The position numbers and the translations under genes were made by a program. The notes beneath the pieces are model-generated. The model was given only the letters and a program-made list of their open reading frames with translations. It made no database searches and was not told the origin of the DNA. A stretch of 64,000 nt of DNA from Halomicrococcus gelatinilyticus (GTDB lineage: Archaea; Halobacteriota; Halobacteria; Halobacteriales; Haladaptataceae), in the NCBI GenBank assembly GCA_024227995.1, contig CP100466.1, forward strand, positions 248,001 to 312,000, written 5' to 3'. Shown here one piece after another: positions 1 through 7,143 of this stretch. How positions within the stretch are numbered: the first letter of the stretch is position 1; the number at the start of each line of letters is the position of its first letter.

Positions 1-1
1 C

Positions 2-517
2 ACGCTCACGTTCCTCCCGAAGTTCATCGACACGCTCTCGACGCTCCCGAGTCTCGAGGTCGCGAGCGCGTCCGTCGGTGCGGGGCAGTGGCTGTACTCA
101 CTGATCCTGCTGACCGGGTCGGTCGGCCAGGTCGTCGGCGGGAACCTCGGTGAACGGTTCCAGATCGAGCACGTCCTGCTGGGCGTCTTCGTCTCCACCT
201 CGCTCGTACTGCTCGCCCTCGGGTGGCTCTCCGGCACTGCCGTCATCGCGGTCGGACTCGTCTTCGGTGCCCTGCTGTTCACGCTCGCCCCGCTGCAGTC
301 TGGCCTCGTCGCGAAACACACGCCGGACGCAGGCCAGGGCATCGGTTTCGGCGTCGTCTTCACGGTCAACTTCGGGATCGGCGCGTTCGGCGCCTCCCTG
401 GCCGGCTGGATTCTGTCGAGCAGTTCGTACTCGCTGCTGTTCGGCGCCCTCGCGCTGTTCCCGCTCGTCGCTGCCGCTGCGGTCATCTCGGTCTCGAAGG
501 CAGGGGCTTCGGCGTGA
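2..517 (+). CDS. MFS transporter, C-terminal part (5' end outside window)
   Basis: The frame is open from the first bases to a TGA at 515-517 and gives about 171 residues. The translation is a run of hydrophobic helices, roughly five, with small charged loops (for example 'GGNLGERF' and 'AKHTPDAGQGIGFG'). This matches the C-terminal half of a major facilitator superfamily permease in the inner membrane. The loop 'AKHTPDAGQG' between helices is typical of MFS proteins. The substrate cannot be told. The stop overlaps the GTG of the next reading frame. It is on the opposite strand to the broken MFS fragment at 3185-3413, and I cannot show that the two are related. Confidence 0.75.
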   Translation, partial: TLTFLPKFIDTLSTLPSLEVASASVGAGQWLYSLILLTGSVGQVVGGNLGERFQIEHVLLGVFVSTSLVLLALGWLSGTAVIAVGLVFGALLFTLAPLQSGLVAKHTPDAGQGIGFGVVFTVNFGIGAFGASLAGWILSSSSYSLLFGALALFPLVAAAAVISVSKAGASA

Positions 518-729
518 CCGCCGACTACACGCCGATCGGACGCGTTCGCTCGCCGTACGACTCGCCTGCCGACGTCTCCGACGAGGGCGAACTCCCCTGG
601 ACCCAGAAGCTCGACATGACCGCCGTCAAGGAGGACCTCGGCTACGAACCGCAGTACGACCTCGAGAGCGGCTTCCGGAAGTACATAAACGTCCTCCGCG
701 AGGAGGAGGGGCTCGACCCAATCGAGTAA
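514..729 (+). pseudogene. Chimeric remnant: TrmO-like N-terminus joined to NAD-dependent epimerase C-terminus
   Basis: The 71-codon frame starts at a GTG overlapping the stop of the MFS gene. Its first ~22 residues include 'PIGRVRSPYDSPAD', the N-terminal signature of TrmO/TsaA-like tRNA methyltransferases. From about residue 27 it instead reads 'ELPWTQKLDMTAVKEDLGY' and then 'YDLESGFRKYI', which is how the C-terminal tail of haloarchaeal NAD-dependent epimerase/dehydratases looks. Neither family is this short. I read it as a deletion scar that joined the start of one gene to the end of another. It could still be translated, but a function for the product is doubtful. Confidence 0.55.
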
Positions 730-984
730 CGGTACGACGGAATTTCGGACGGCCTTTTCGTTTCGAGACCCGCGCGGTCACTCGTCGCGGCTCTCAAACA
801 CGTCCTCTTGCGGTGGTCGTGGGACGGCGACCAGGTCACCGACTACCAGATTCGCTGTGCGTTCTCGACCACGGTGGTGGCGACGTCCCGCATCCGATGA
901 ACTGTGATACCGATGGTGTACAGCGCTACCGCATCGGCAGGACAGTGCCCGGACTCGACCTCGCATCTCTTGTCGCGCCCTTCC

Positions 985-1242
985 CTACGGGGACGTGTGA
1001 CCGCCGCGTTTCCGATACCAGACCCGCTCGCCGACGGGTGAGGCTCCCTCGTGGACGTCCAGTCGACTCACGAACAGGTCGCGAATGGCGAGCGTGACGA
1101 CGAGGTCTCGTGTCTCGCCCCGTTCGGCGGTGACCGTGACGACACAGTGGCCGTCCCGCTCCTCGATCGATTCGATGGTCCCGACTGACCACTGGTCCCG
1201 GTGATGGGTCGGCTCCCGTGCGTGAATGCGGTCGTAACTCAT
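985..1242 (-). CDS. Small conserved hypothetical protein (85 aa)
   Basis: The 85-residue protein begins 'MSYDRIHAREPTHHRDQW' and ends in a basic 'ERVWYRKRGG' patch, with alternating hydrophobic strands between. It looks like a compact beta-rich cytoplasmic domain. Codon use fits a real haloarchaeal gene, with G or C in nearly all third positions, and the ATG is clear. I do not recognise a characterised family. The 255 bases upstream on the map (730-984) hold no convincing gene. Confidence 0.55.
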   Translation of the reverse strand: MSYDRIHAREPTHHRDQWSVGTIESIEERDGHCVVTVTAERGETRDLVVTLAIRDLFVSRLDVHEGASPVGERVWYRKRGGHTSP

Positions 1243-1541
1243 GCTGGGGGCGTCAGGAGTCGGCCGGCGCTGACCGGTCGTCGGGTGCGACGGACCGTCA
1301 GCAGAGACGGCGAACGATTGTTGACGTGGAACGTCGCGTCGACACCACCCTGCGAGAGTTCGTCGACCACGTCCGCACCTGCCTGTGGATCTCGGCCGTG
1401 GACGATGCCGTCCGCACCGAGTCGGCCAGGCCTCAGCGCTGCGCCCCGCCCGACCCCGCTCGTCGATCCGGTGACCGGTGCTTGCAGCCCGGTACAGTCA
1501 GCGCTGGCAACACCCGCGAGGGTCTCTGGGAGTTCACTCAT
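1239..1541 (-). pseudogene. Short-chain dehydrogenase/reductase fragment
   Basis: The translation contains 'VTGSTSGVGRGAALR', the Rossmann TGxxxGxG NAD(P)-binding motif of short-chain dehydrogenases, followed by 'GADGIVHGRDPQAGADVV', the second strand and arginine region. After about residue 75 the homology ends abruptly ('DATFHVNN...') and the frame stops near residue 100. The NNAG, catalytic Ser and YxxxK parts are all missing, whereas intact SDRs are about 250 residues. The 18 residues before the motif are also atypical. This is a truncated gene remnant, one of several in this 3 kb stretch. Confidence 0.6.
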
Positions 1542-1730
1542 CACGTGTTACAGGGGCTCGACGGACAAAACGTCACCACCTCGGCCAGGAGCACCGCGGG
1601 TCGCGAGACGCTCCTCGCTTTCAGTAGCGTCTTGTAGCGACTTCTTCACTTCGCCCAGTTCGAGGGAGGCAGCGGGCGAGTATCGTCGGCGGTCGCCGTG
1701 GGCTATCGGTTACGCGTCCCCTGCAATGGG

Positions 1731-2153
1731 TCAGCGCTGGACCGCCAGGACGGGTGCGTCGATAGTCTGGATGACCTGCTCCGTGATGCTGCCGAAGATG
1801 AACCGTTCGACTCCGCCCCGGGCACGGGTACTCATGACCACGAGGTCGGCCCCAACCTCCGTCACGTACTCTGTGATGACACGGGCGGGGCTCCCGAACT
1901 CCACGACGACGGTCGCGTCGACGCCCACGGGAGCGTGTTCCTCGACGAGCCGTTCGGCCGTTGCCATCCGCTCACGTCTCCGCTTGTCGAGTTTCTCCTC
2001 GTCCCGGCCGGCGGTCCCGGGGCTGCTGGCGAGTTCGACGACCGACAGTACGTGTATCGCGGCGTCGTACCGTTTGGCGTGGCTGAACGCGTGGGCGGCG
2101 GCGTCGGTCGTCGCCTCGCTACCGTCTGTCGGGAGTAGGATGGTGTCGTACAT
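1731..2153 (-). CDS. Universal stress protein, UspA family
   Basis: The 140-residue single-domain protein begins 'MYDTILLPTDGSE', the first strand and the conserved Asp of UspA proteins. It ends with the nucleotide-binding loop 'STRARGGVERFIFGSITE', which fits the G-x2-G-x9-G-S/T pattern of ATP-binding members, followed by 'APVLAVQR'. It is cytoplasmic. The family binds ATP and acts in stress resistance or as a signalling module; haloarchaea carry dozens of copies. It is intact in an otherwise decaying neighbourhood, is on the minus strand and has its own ATG. Confidence 0.92.
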   Translation of the reverse strand: MYDTILLPTDGSEATTDAAAHAFSHAKRYDAAIHVLSVVELASSPGTAGRDEEKLDKRRRERMATAERLVEEHAPVGVDATVVVEFGSPARVITEYVTEVGADLVVMSTRARGGVERFIFGSITEQVIQTIDAPVLAVQR

Positions 2154-2208
2154 CAGTCGAATCGAGGGTCGGTTGGTCTGGAGCTCATCCTTCGATTACT
2201 CTGGGGCG

Positions 2209-2856
2209 CTACTGTCGGCGGGCGATGAGCACTGCGTCAGCGAGCACGTCGTGGCCGATCGGGACGAGCTGTAACACCCCGCCGAGCACGAAGATGTTGG
2301 CAGTCACGAATCCAGCCAGCGGTCCGAGACTCGCGGCCAGCAGGCCGAGTGTCACCAGCCCGGTGGCGACGTAGACGAAACGCTCCTGATAGCGGATCTG
2401 TGGGCTCCTCCAGTTGTACAACCCAGTCACGAGGTAGCCGACCCCCATCACCGCCAGCCACGGGTGCCAGTACGCGTACGCGAGCAGCCCCGACGGGAGC
2501 GTTCCGGCGAGGGCGGCGACGTTGACCGCGGTCGCGACCACGTTGAGCCCGCCCCATATCAGCCAGACCCGGTTCCGGCGGACGGTCGGTGCGGTGTAGG
2601 TCACGCCGACGAACAGTATCCCACCGGTCAGGACGATCCACGTGAGGACGATCGACTGGATCAGCCCGACCGGAGCCAATCCGGGGTTCTGGCTGAACAG
2701 CCACGACAGCCCCCAGCCGAGCACTCCCTCGAGGAAGCCGACCAACAGCAGCCCGTCACCCGGAAGCGGCGGTGTCAACAGCCGCCGGAAGTATCGCGAC
2801 AGAGCGACGCCAGATCGGTGGGCACGGCCCACAGCCACGACGAGTTCACCGGACAC
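2209..2856 (-). CDS. Hypothetical polytopic membrane protein
   Basis: The ORF has up to 215 residues from a GTG and about six hydrophobic helices, for example 'GLIQSIVLTWIVLTGGILFVG' shortened to its core, 'LAVMGVGYLVTGLYNW' and 'ATGLVTLGLLAASLGPLAG'. The loop 'YNWRSPQIRYQERFVY' is basic. No transporter signature is visible. The N-terminal ~30 residues are not hydrophobic, so an internal start is possible. It lies upstream of the UspA gene on the same strand with a 55-base gap and may be cotranscribed with it. Function unknown. Confidence 0.6.
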   Translation of the reverse strand: MSGELVVAVGRAHRSGVALSRYFRRLLTPPLPGDGLLLVGFLEGVLGWGLSWLFSQNPGLAPVGLIQSIVLTWIVLTGGILFVGVTYTAPTVRRNRVWLIWGGLNVVATAVNVAALAGTLPSGLLAYAYWHPWLAVMGVGYLVTGLYNWRSPQIRYQERFVYVATGLVTLGLLAASLGPLAGFVTANIFVLGGVLQLVPIGHDVLADAVLIARRQ

Positions 2857-3184
2857 GGCTGCTCCGTTCGGGGGACGGTCCGTCTCCGTCGTCCTCGATC
2901 GTCCAGCAGTGACGGGCGCGTTTCATCGTCCACTCTAGAAGCCCCAGCCTGAAGACCCCGCGGTTTTGCCACCCGCTTCGTCCCGCCGGCGGTCACTTCG
3001 TGAATCACGACCACGCTCGTCCCTCCGCCTGGCACCGCTACCGTTCGAGTGATGGCTTTTCCGAGGGCAGACGTGTGTGACACCAGGGTTGGCCGCTTCT
3101 CGGGCAGGAACCCAGCGGCGACGTGCACCTTTTGTATCGAGACTGGACAGTGTCGATCTGGTGCCGATCCGGTCGTTGGTTGCC
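2857..3184. other. Stretch without a supportable gene
   Basis: Open frames exist on both strands, but none has haloarchaeal third-position G/C bias over a useful length or a recognisable motif. The segment continues the minus-strand MFS remnant at 3185-3413, whose recognisable similarity ends here. I read it as degraded coding DNA or spacer. Confidence 0.4.
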
Positions 3185-3413
3185 ATGCTCCAGGTCAGTC
3201 CCTGGTTGATGCCCAGCAGGACGTTCCCGACGGTGATCCAGGCCCAGTTCGGGGCGAAGACGAGGATGACCGGGAGCGGAAGCGTGGTCGCCCGCTGGGC
3301 GACCAGAACGGGCTTGCGACCGTACTCCTCGCCCCACTTGCCGGCGTAGAGGTCGAGCAGTCCTTGACGAAACCGAACGTGACGACGAGACTGCTGTCAG
3401 ATGTGGCGTTCAC
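3185..3413 (-). pseudogene. MFS transporter remnant, frameshifted
   Basis: Reading the minus strand from about 3413, the frame gives 'MNATSDSSLVVTFGFVKD'. Similarity then continues in another frame as 'LDLYAGKWGEEYGRKPVL', 'VFAPNWAWITVGNVLLG' and 'INQGLTWSMATN'. Together these are consecutive pieces of helices 2-4 of a haloarchaeal MFS permease, including the 'G-x-x-x-D/E-x-x-G-R-K' loop. The frame change falls near 3360. The N-terminal helix and everything after 'SMATN' are missing, against a normal length of about 400 residues. It is a clear broken gene. Confidence 0.7.
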
Positions 3414-3421
3414 CGACGGTG

Positions 3422-4144
3422 CTACGACCGGTCGTCGCTCCCCACGAAGACGGTCATGTCCGTCTCCGACTCGTCGACGTCGCCGTACCAGCCGAACGTT
3501 GCGACGTCGAGTCCCAGGACCTCCAGCGCGCCGGTCACGACCTCGCGGTCGAAGTCGGTCAACTCGTGGACGTCGACGAAGAACTCGCCGTCGGGCGTGA
3601 AGATCAGCGAGTCCCAGCGGTACTGCCGGCCGTCCGTGGGTCGCCGCTGGACGAGGCGGGCGTACGTCCCCTCGGGCCGGTCGGACGTGTACAGTTGCAT
3701 GGCCGTCGGCTCCTCGGGCCGCTCGTCCATCACGTCGAAGACGAGGAGGCCGCCGTCGGCCAGCGCGTCGACGAGCGCGCGCACGGTCGGCGCGAAGTCG
3801 TCCGGCGGCAGGTGGTTGACGACGGTGAACGGGACGAAGACGAGGTCGAACGCGCCCTCGACCGGCAGGTCCGGCAACTGGCCGACGCGGAAGTCGGCGT
3901 CGGACTTGGTGCGGGCGCGCTCGACCATGGCCTCGTAGCGGTCGACGCCCGTCACGTCGAACCCCCGGTCGCGCAGTCGCCTGCTGTGCTCGCCGGTGCC
4001 GCAGCCGACGACGAGCGCGCGGTCCCCGCCGTTGCCGCGCTCGTCGAACTGCTCGCAGACGAACGCGACCTCCCTGTCGTACTCCTTGTCGGCGTACAGC
4101 GCGTCGTAGACGTCCGGATGCTCCGCGTAGAGTGCTTCGCTCAC
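3422..4144 (-). CDS. Class I SAM-dependent methyltransferase
   Basis: The 240-residue protein starts at GTG. Motif I is 'ALVVGCGTGEHSRRL' near residues 43-57, with the acidic end of strand 2 at 'FDVTGVDRYEAMV'. 'FDLVFVPFTVVNHLPPDDF' is the motif II/post-II region, and 'LADGGLLVFDV' is motif III. This is the Rossmann methyltransferase fold with SAM as donor; the acceptor cannot be predicted. It is cytoplasmic and lies 78 bases upstream of, and antiparallel to, nothing obvious; the dCTP deaminase-family gene follows on the same strand at higher coordinates. Its start lies just past the decayed MFS fragment. Confidence 0.85.
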   Translation of the reverse strand: MSEALYAEHPDVYDALYADKEYDREVAFVCEQFDERGNGGDRALVVGCGTGEHSRRLRDRGFDVTGVDRYEAMVERARTKSDADFRVGQLPDLPVEGAFDLVFVPFTVVNHLPPDDFAPTVRALVDALADGGLLVFDVMDERPEEPTAMQLYTSDRPEGTYARLVQRRPTDGRQYRWDSLIFTPDGEFFVDVHELTDFDREVVTGALEVLGLDVATFGWYGDVDESETDMTVFVGSDDRS

Positions 4145-4222
4145 GGTCTTCCGTACGCTGCCGCCCGGGATAAGGTTCTCAGTCCGACAGGTCGGTCTGT
4201 CGGTCCGGCGACGGTCGCCGGC

Positions 4223-4657
4223 CTACGCTCCGCCCTCGGGCGGCAACAGCGTCGAGACGCGGGCGTTCTCCTTCAGTCGGATACCGCCCGTGGGGACGGC
4301 GAGTGGCACGCGGTCCAGCGTCGCCACGCGGAGGCTGGGGTGGAACGCGCCGCGCTCCCGCAGGGCATCGCGGGGCTGGACCAGCAGCGGGCGGTCGGTC
4401 GCCAGGCGCTCGTTGTACGCCAGGAGGTACTGGCCGCCGTCGAGGTGCCACCACCGGTAGTCGTCGTCCGCGTCGCGCCACTGCTTCTCGTGGGGCGCGA
4501 GCTTCGCGTCCTGGAGTTCTCCGCCGCCGAAGTCGACGCGGCCGGGGCTCTCGACGACGCACACCTCGCTCACCGTGAGGTCGAGGCCGCGGTCGGTCAC
4601 CTGTGTCTCCTCGTGGAGCAGGCCGTCGACGTAGCTCGTGAGGTCGCTCGGTTCCAT
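4223..4657 (-). CDS. dCTP deaminase/dUTPase family protein
   Basis: The ATG at 4655-4657 gives 144 residues beginning 'MEPSDLTSYVDGLLHEE'. The central 'DLTVSEV...VDFGGGEL' strand and the 'GGQYLLAYNERL' segment, followed by 'LRVATLDRVPLAVPTGGI', match the trimeric beta-barrel of the dCTP deaminase/dUTPase superfamily as found in haloarchaea. Members deaminate dCTP or hydrolyse dUTP, keeping uracil out of DNA. The frame is open upstream as far as 5320, but that part reads as low-complexity arginine-rich shadow of the HD gene, so I chose the internal ATG. Deaminase versus dUTPase activity is not decided here. Confidence 0.75.
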   Translation of the reverse strand: MEPSDLTSYVDGLLHEETQVTDRGLDLTVSEVCVVESPGRVDFGGGELQDAKLAPHEKQWRDADDDYRWWHLDGGQYLLAYNERLATDRPLLVQPRDALRERGAFHPSLRVATLDRVPLAVPTGGIRLKENARVSTLLPPEGGA

Positions 4658-4695
4658 GGCCGGTTCGACGGCCGCCAGCGCAAAAAGCTCCGGTC

Positions 4696-5295
4696 CTACT
4701 GGGTCTGGCTGTACTGCTCGACCCACTCCTGCAGCGTGATGCCCATCGCGGACTGGGTGATGGCGTTCGAACTCGCGGAGTTGGCGCTCTTGACGAGTTC
4801 CGCCTCGAGGGTGCGCTTGGGAACCTCGCCGAGGAAGTGGGGGATGGCGCGCTGGACAGCGAGCGGGCAGCCGACCTCGTGGGCGAGGGCGTATCCGGAG
4901 ATGGAGTGGGGTATCTCCTCGGTCGCGTACGTCGGGTCCGGGTCGAGCAGCGCCTCGTCGTCGACGTGGTCGACGTACTCGTAGCACTTGCCCACGTCGT
5001 GGAGCAGGCAGGCGGCGATCACGACGTCCTCGTCGGGGTCGGCACCGTGGAAGTCGCGCTGTTCCACGACCGCGCGCTGGGCGATGCGGGTGACCCCGCG
5101 GACGTGCTCGACGTTCGTCACCTCGTGGATGTTCCACGCGTAGGGGATGTCCATGACGTCCCGCCAGCCGCCGCGTTCGAGGCCGAGCACCCACGCCTCG
5201 ACGACCTTCTCGCGGAGGTCGTCGCTCTCGATGTCGTCGAGTTCGGGGAAGGCGTCCTCGACCTGCTCGCGGTAATCCGGACCGTCGTCTGTCAT
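4696..5295 (-). CDS. HD domain phosphohydrolase
   Basis: The 199-residue protein has the metal-binding pattern of the HD superfamily: His in 'NIHEVTNVEHVRG' near residues 57-64, the His-Asp doublet in 'ACLLHDVGKC' at residues 99-100, and a later His-rich stretch 'EEIPHSISGYALAHEVG'. HD proteins hydrolyse phosphate esters of nucleotides or signalling molecules; the substrate is unknown. It lies 38 bases upstream of the dCTP deaminase-family gene on the same strand, so the pair may be a nucleotide-pool operon (inference). The ATG start is unambiguous. Confidence 0.85.
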   Translation of the reverse strand: MTDDGPDYREQVEDAFPELDDIESDDLREKVVEAWVLGLERGGWRDVMDIPYAWNIHEVTNVEHVRGVTRIAQRAVVEQRDFHGADPDEDVVIAACLLHDVGKCYEYVDHVDDEALLDPDPTYATEEIPHSISGYALAHEVGCPLAVQRAIPHFLGEVPKRTLEAELVKSANSASSNAITQSAMGITLQEWVEQYSQTQ

Positions 5296-5389
5296 GCTTC
5301 AGGCGTCTGCGGGGGACCACCTAAGGGTTCGTGTCTCGGTAAACGCGGGCGAGCGGTACTGCGGGCGCTCGTCGGGCGTGGCTACCGGT

Positions 5390-6112
5390 CTAGTCGCTGG
5401 TCTCGTCCTTCTGGACGGTCTCCTGCCCGATGAAGCGGGGGCGCTCCTGCAGCGCGAGGAAGTTGTCGACGTCCTCGCGGGCCTCCCTGGCCTTGCCCTT
5501 GTCGGGGTCGTAGTCGCGGGAGCCCTCGCTGCCGAGCGCGTCGTAGAGCTTGTCGAGGTCCTCGAAGTACAGTTCGGCGATGCCGTCGAACTCGGCGTTC
5601 TCGGGGTCCGTCGGCAGCACCGTCGCGTAGCGGACGACGCCTTCTATCTCGCGGGCGATGGGGGTGTGGTTGTTCTGCCAGTAGTCGACGAACTCGTCGT
5701 GGCTCATCCCGTCCTGGCGCACGAGGAACGCCGAGTGCTTGTACAGCCCGGTGGTGTCGCCGTCGGTCTCGTCCTTCTGGACGATCTCCTCGCCGATGAA
5801 GCGGGGGCGCTCCTGGAGCGCGAGGAAGTTGTTCACGTCCTCGCGGGCCTCCTTTGCCTTTCCCTTGTCGGGGTCGTAGTCGCGGGAGCCCTCGCTGCCG
5901 AGCGCGTCGTAGAGCTTGTCGAGGTCCTCGAAGTACAGTTCGGCGATGCCGTCGAACTCGGCGTTCTCGGGGTCCGTCGGGAGGACGGTCTGGTACCGCG
6001 TGACGCCTTCTATCTCGCGGGCGATGGGGGTGTGGTTGTTCTGCCAGTAGTCGACGAACTCGTCGTGGCTCATCCCGTCCTGGCGCACCAGCAGTGCGAC
6101 GTGCTTGTACAT
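5390..6112 (-). CDS. EthD domain protein, tandem duplicated
   Basis: The ATG at 6110-6112 gives 240 residues made of two nearly identical ~119-residue EthD domains. Each begins 'YKH.A.LVRQDGMSHDEF', continues 'YWQNNHTPIAREIEGV.RY' and ends near 'ERPRFIG'. EthD domains are dimeric ferredoxin-like alpha/beta barrels, so one chain could fold as an intramolecular dimer. Their role ranges from ring-opening accessory proteins to unknown. The open frame extends 31 codons upstream, but that part has no domain similarity and the internal ATG aligns with the start of domain 2. It diverges from the decarboxylase-like gene at 6277. Confidence 0.85.
   Translation of the reverse strand: MYKHVALLVRQDGMSHDEFVDYWQNNHTPIAREIEGVTRYQTVLPTDPENAEFDGIAELYFEDLDKLYDALGSEGSRDYDPDKGKAKEAREDVNNFLALQERPRFIGEEIVQKDETDGDTTGLYKHSAFLVRQDGMSHDEFVDYWQNNHTPIAREIEGVVRYATVLPTDPENAEFDGIAELYFEDLDKLYDALGSEGSRDYDPDKGKAREAREDVDNFLALQERPRFIGQETVQKDETSD
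5390..6112. repeat. 366-bp-period direct repeat inside the EthD gene
   Basis: The segments 5390-5746 and 5756-6112 align base for base at an offset of 366, an exact multiple of three. The block from about 5870 to 5985 is identical to its copy near 5505-5620 apart from scattered changes, including at synonymous positions. This points to a recent in-frame tandem duplication or ongoing gene conversion. Confidence 0.9.
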
Positions 6113-6276
6113 GTGTCGTGGCTCTACCGGTGTGCTGATAAATCGCCCGGACGCGGCCAATTGGGCACCCGTCTCGTGGCGGTCGCGCCGACGCGACCGT
6201 TCCACCCTCGTCCGGTTCCGGTGACGTCCGCCGCCTCCGCAATCGATTTGGTACCGTCGCGGGAAGAGGCTGACAG

Positions 6277-6858
6277 ATGTCGAAGTCCAGCAGGTCGCGA
6301 GGTGGCGACGGATTCCGGAAGACGACGTTCACGGTTCGCTCGTTCCTGCCGGGGGTCGCCCGGTTCGTCCGGAACCTGCCGGCGCTCGTCCGTGCGCGGC
6401 GGGCCGATCGGGTCAGCGACGCCTTCGCGGAGAAGATCATGCTCGCCGTCACGGCGGTCAACGAGTGCCAGTACTGCACGCGCTATCACTCCGACCTCGC
6501 GCTCGAGACCGGGGTCGACGAGGGGACGGTGCGGCAGATCCTGGAGGGTGACGTCGGGACGGCGGTCGACGACGACGAACTGCCCGCGCTCGCGTTCGCC
6601 CAGCGGTACGCCGAGGCGGACGAGTCGCCCGGCCGGGAGGCCGTCACCGACCTGCGAGCGGCGTACGGTGCGGAGACGGCCGCGGACGTTCAGGCGTTCG
6701 TCCGCGCCATCTACTTCGGGAATCTGCTCGGTAACTCTTACGACGCGGTCCGGTTCGTGGCTGCCCGTCGCGTCCGGCGCGCCCGCCGCTGTCTCGAAGC
6801 GACGAGGACCGGCGTCGCGCGCGCCGCGGAACGGGTCCGCGAGCGGTGCCCCATCTGA
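6277..6858 (+). CDS. Carboxymuconolactone decarboxylase/AhpD-like family protein
   Basis: The 193-residue protein carries 'NECQYCTRYH' with Cys64, Cys67 and His71. This is the CxxCxxxH redox motif of AhpD-like alkylhydroperoxidases in the carboxymuconolactone decarboxylase superfamily. The helical core continues with 'ARR' basic tails, and 'AIYFGNLLGNSYDAV' is the second conserved helix. The likely role is peroxide or thiol redox chemistry in the cytoplasm; the exact reductant is unknown. The ATG follows a 'tttggtaccg' promoter-like stretch. The C-terminus is arginine-rich and unlike the family core. Confidence 0.85.
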   Translation: MSKSSRSRGGDGFRKTTFTVRSFLPGVARFVRNLPALVRARRADRVSDAFAEKIMLAVTAVNECQYCTRYHSDLALETGVDEGTVRQILEGDVGTAVDDDELPALAFAQRYAEADESPGREAVTDLRAAYGAETAADVQAFVRAIYFGNLLGNSYDAVRFVAARRVRRARRCLEATRTGVARAAERVRERCPI

Positions 6859-7101
6859 ACGTCAGCGATCGCGCCGCCGCCGTCTCGACGCGGCCTTCCG
6901 ACCGGCTTACGGTCGTTTCTCGACATGTTCGTCTCGCTGGCGGGTTCCTCGTTCGCCCACGCCACGCCCTTCGTACAGAAGTGGAAGCAAACGGTCACAT
7001 GTGTCCATTTACAGTAATTTCTGCTCCTGTGACGTAAATTTTGCCGTAGCTTTCTCGCATTTTCTTCCAGAGTTCTATCCGGGGGTACAAGTTCAGAAAA
7101 C

Positions 7102-7122
7102 TTTATACAATCATTTATTATA
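7102..7122 (+). promoter_or_regulatory. Promoter of the Liv-type ABC operon
   Basis: In an AT-rich pocket, 'TTTATA' at 7102-7107 is a canonical haloarchaeal TATA box, and a second AT-rich element 'TTATTATA' sits at 7115-7122. Initiation 24-27 bases after the first box would fall near 7130, leaving a very short leader before the ATG at 7144. The surrounding 150 bases (about 6960-7120) are unusually AT-rich for this genome. Confidence 0.6.
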
Positions 7123-7143
7123 CCCCGTTTGTTCCGTGCTTCC

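Noticed and set aside
4658..5320. Upstream extension of the dCTP deaminase-family frame
   Set aside because: This part overlaps the HD protein in another frame and is arginine-rich low complexity; domain similarity starts only at the ATG at 4655-4657.
5390..6112. CRISPR-like or satellite repeat
   Set aside because: The two repeat units are coding, long (357 bases) and in frame. No short regularly spaced repeats with variable spacers were seen anywhere in the window.
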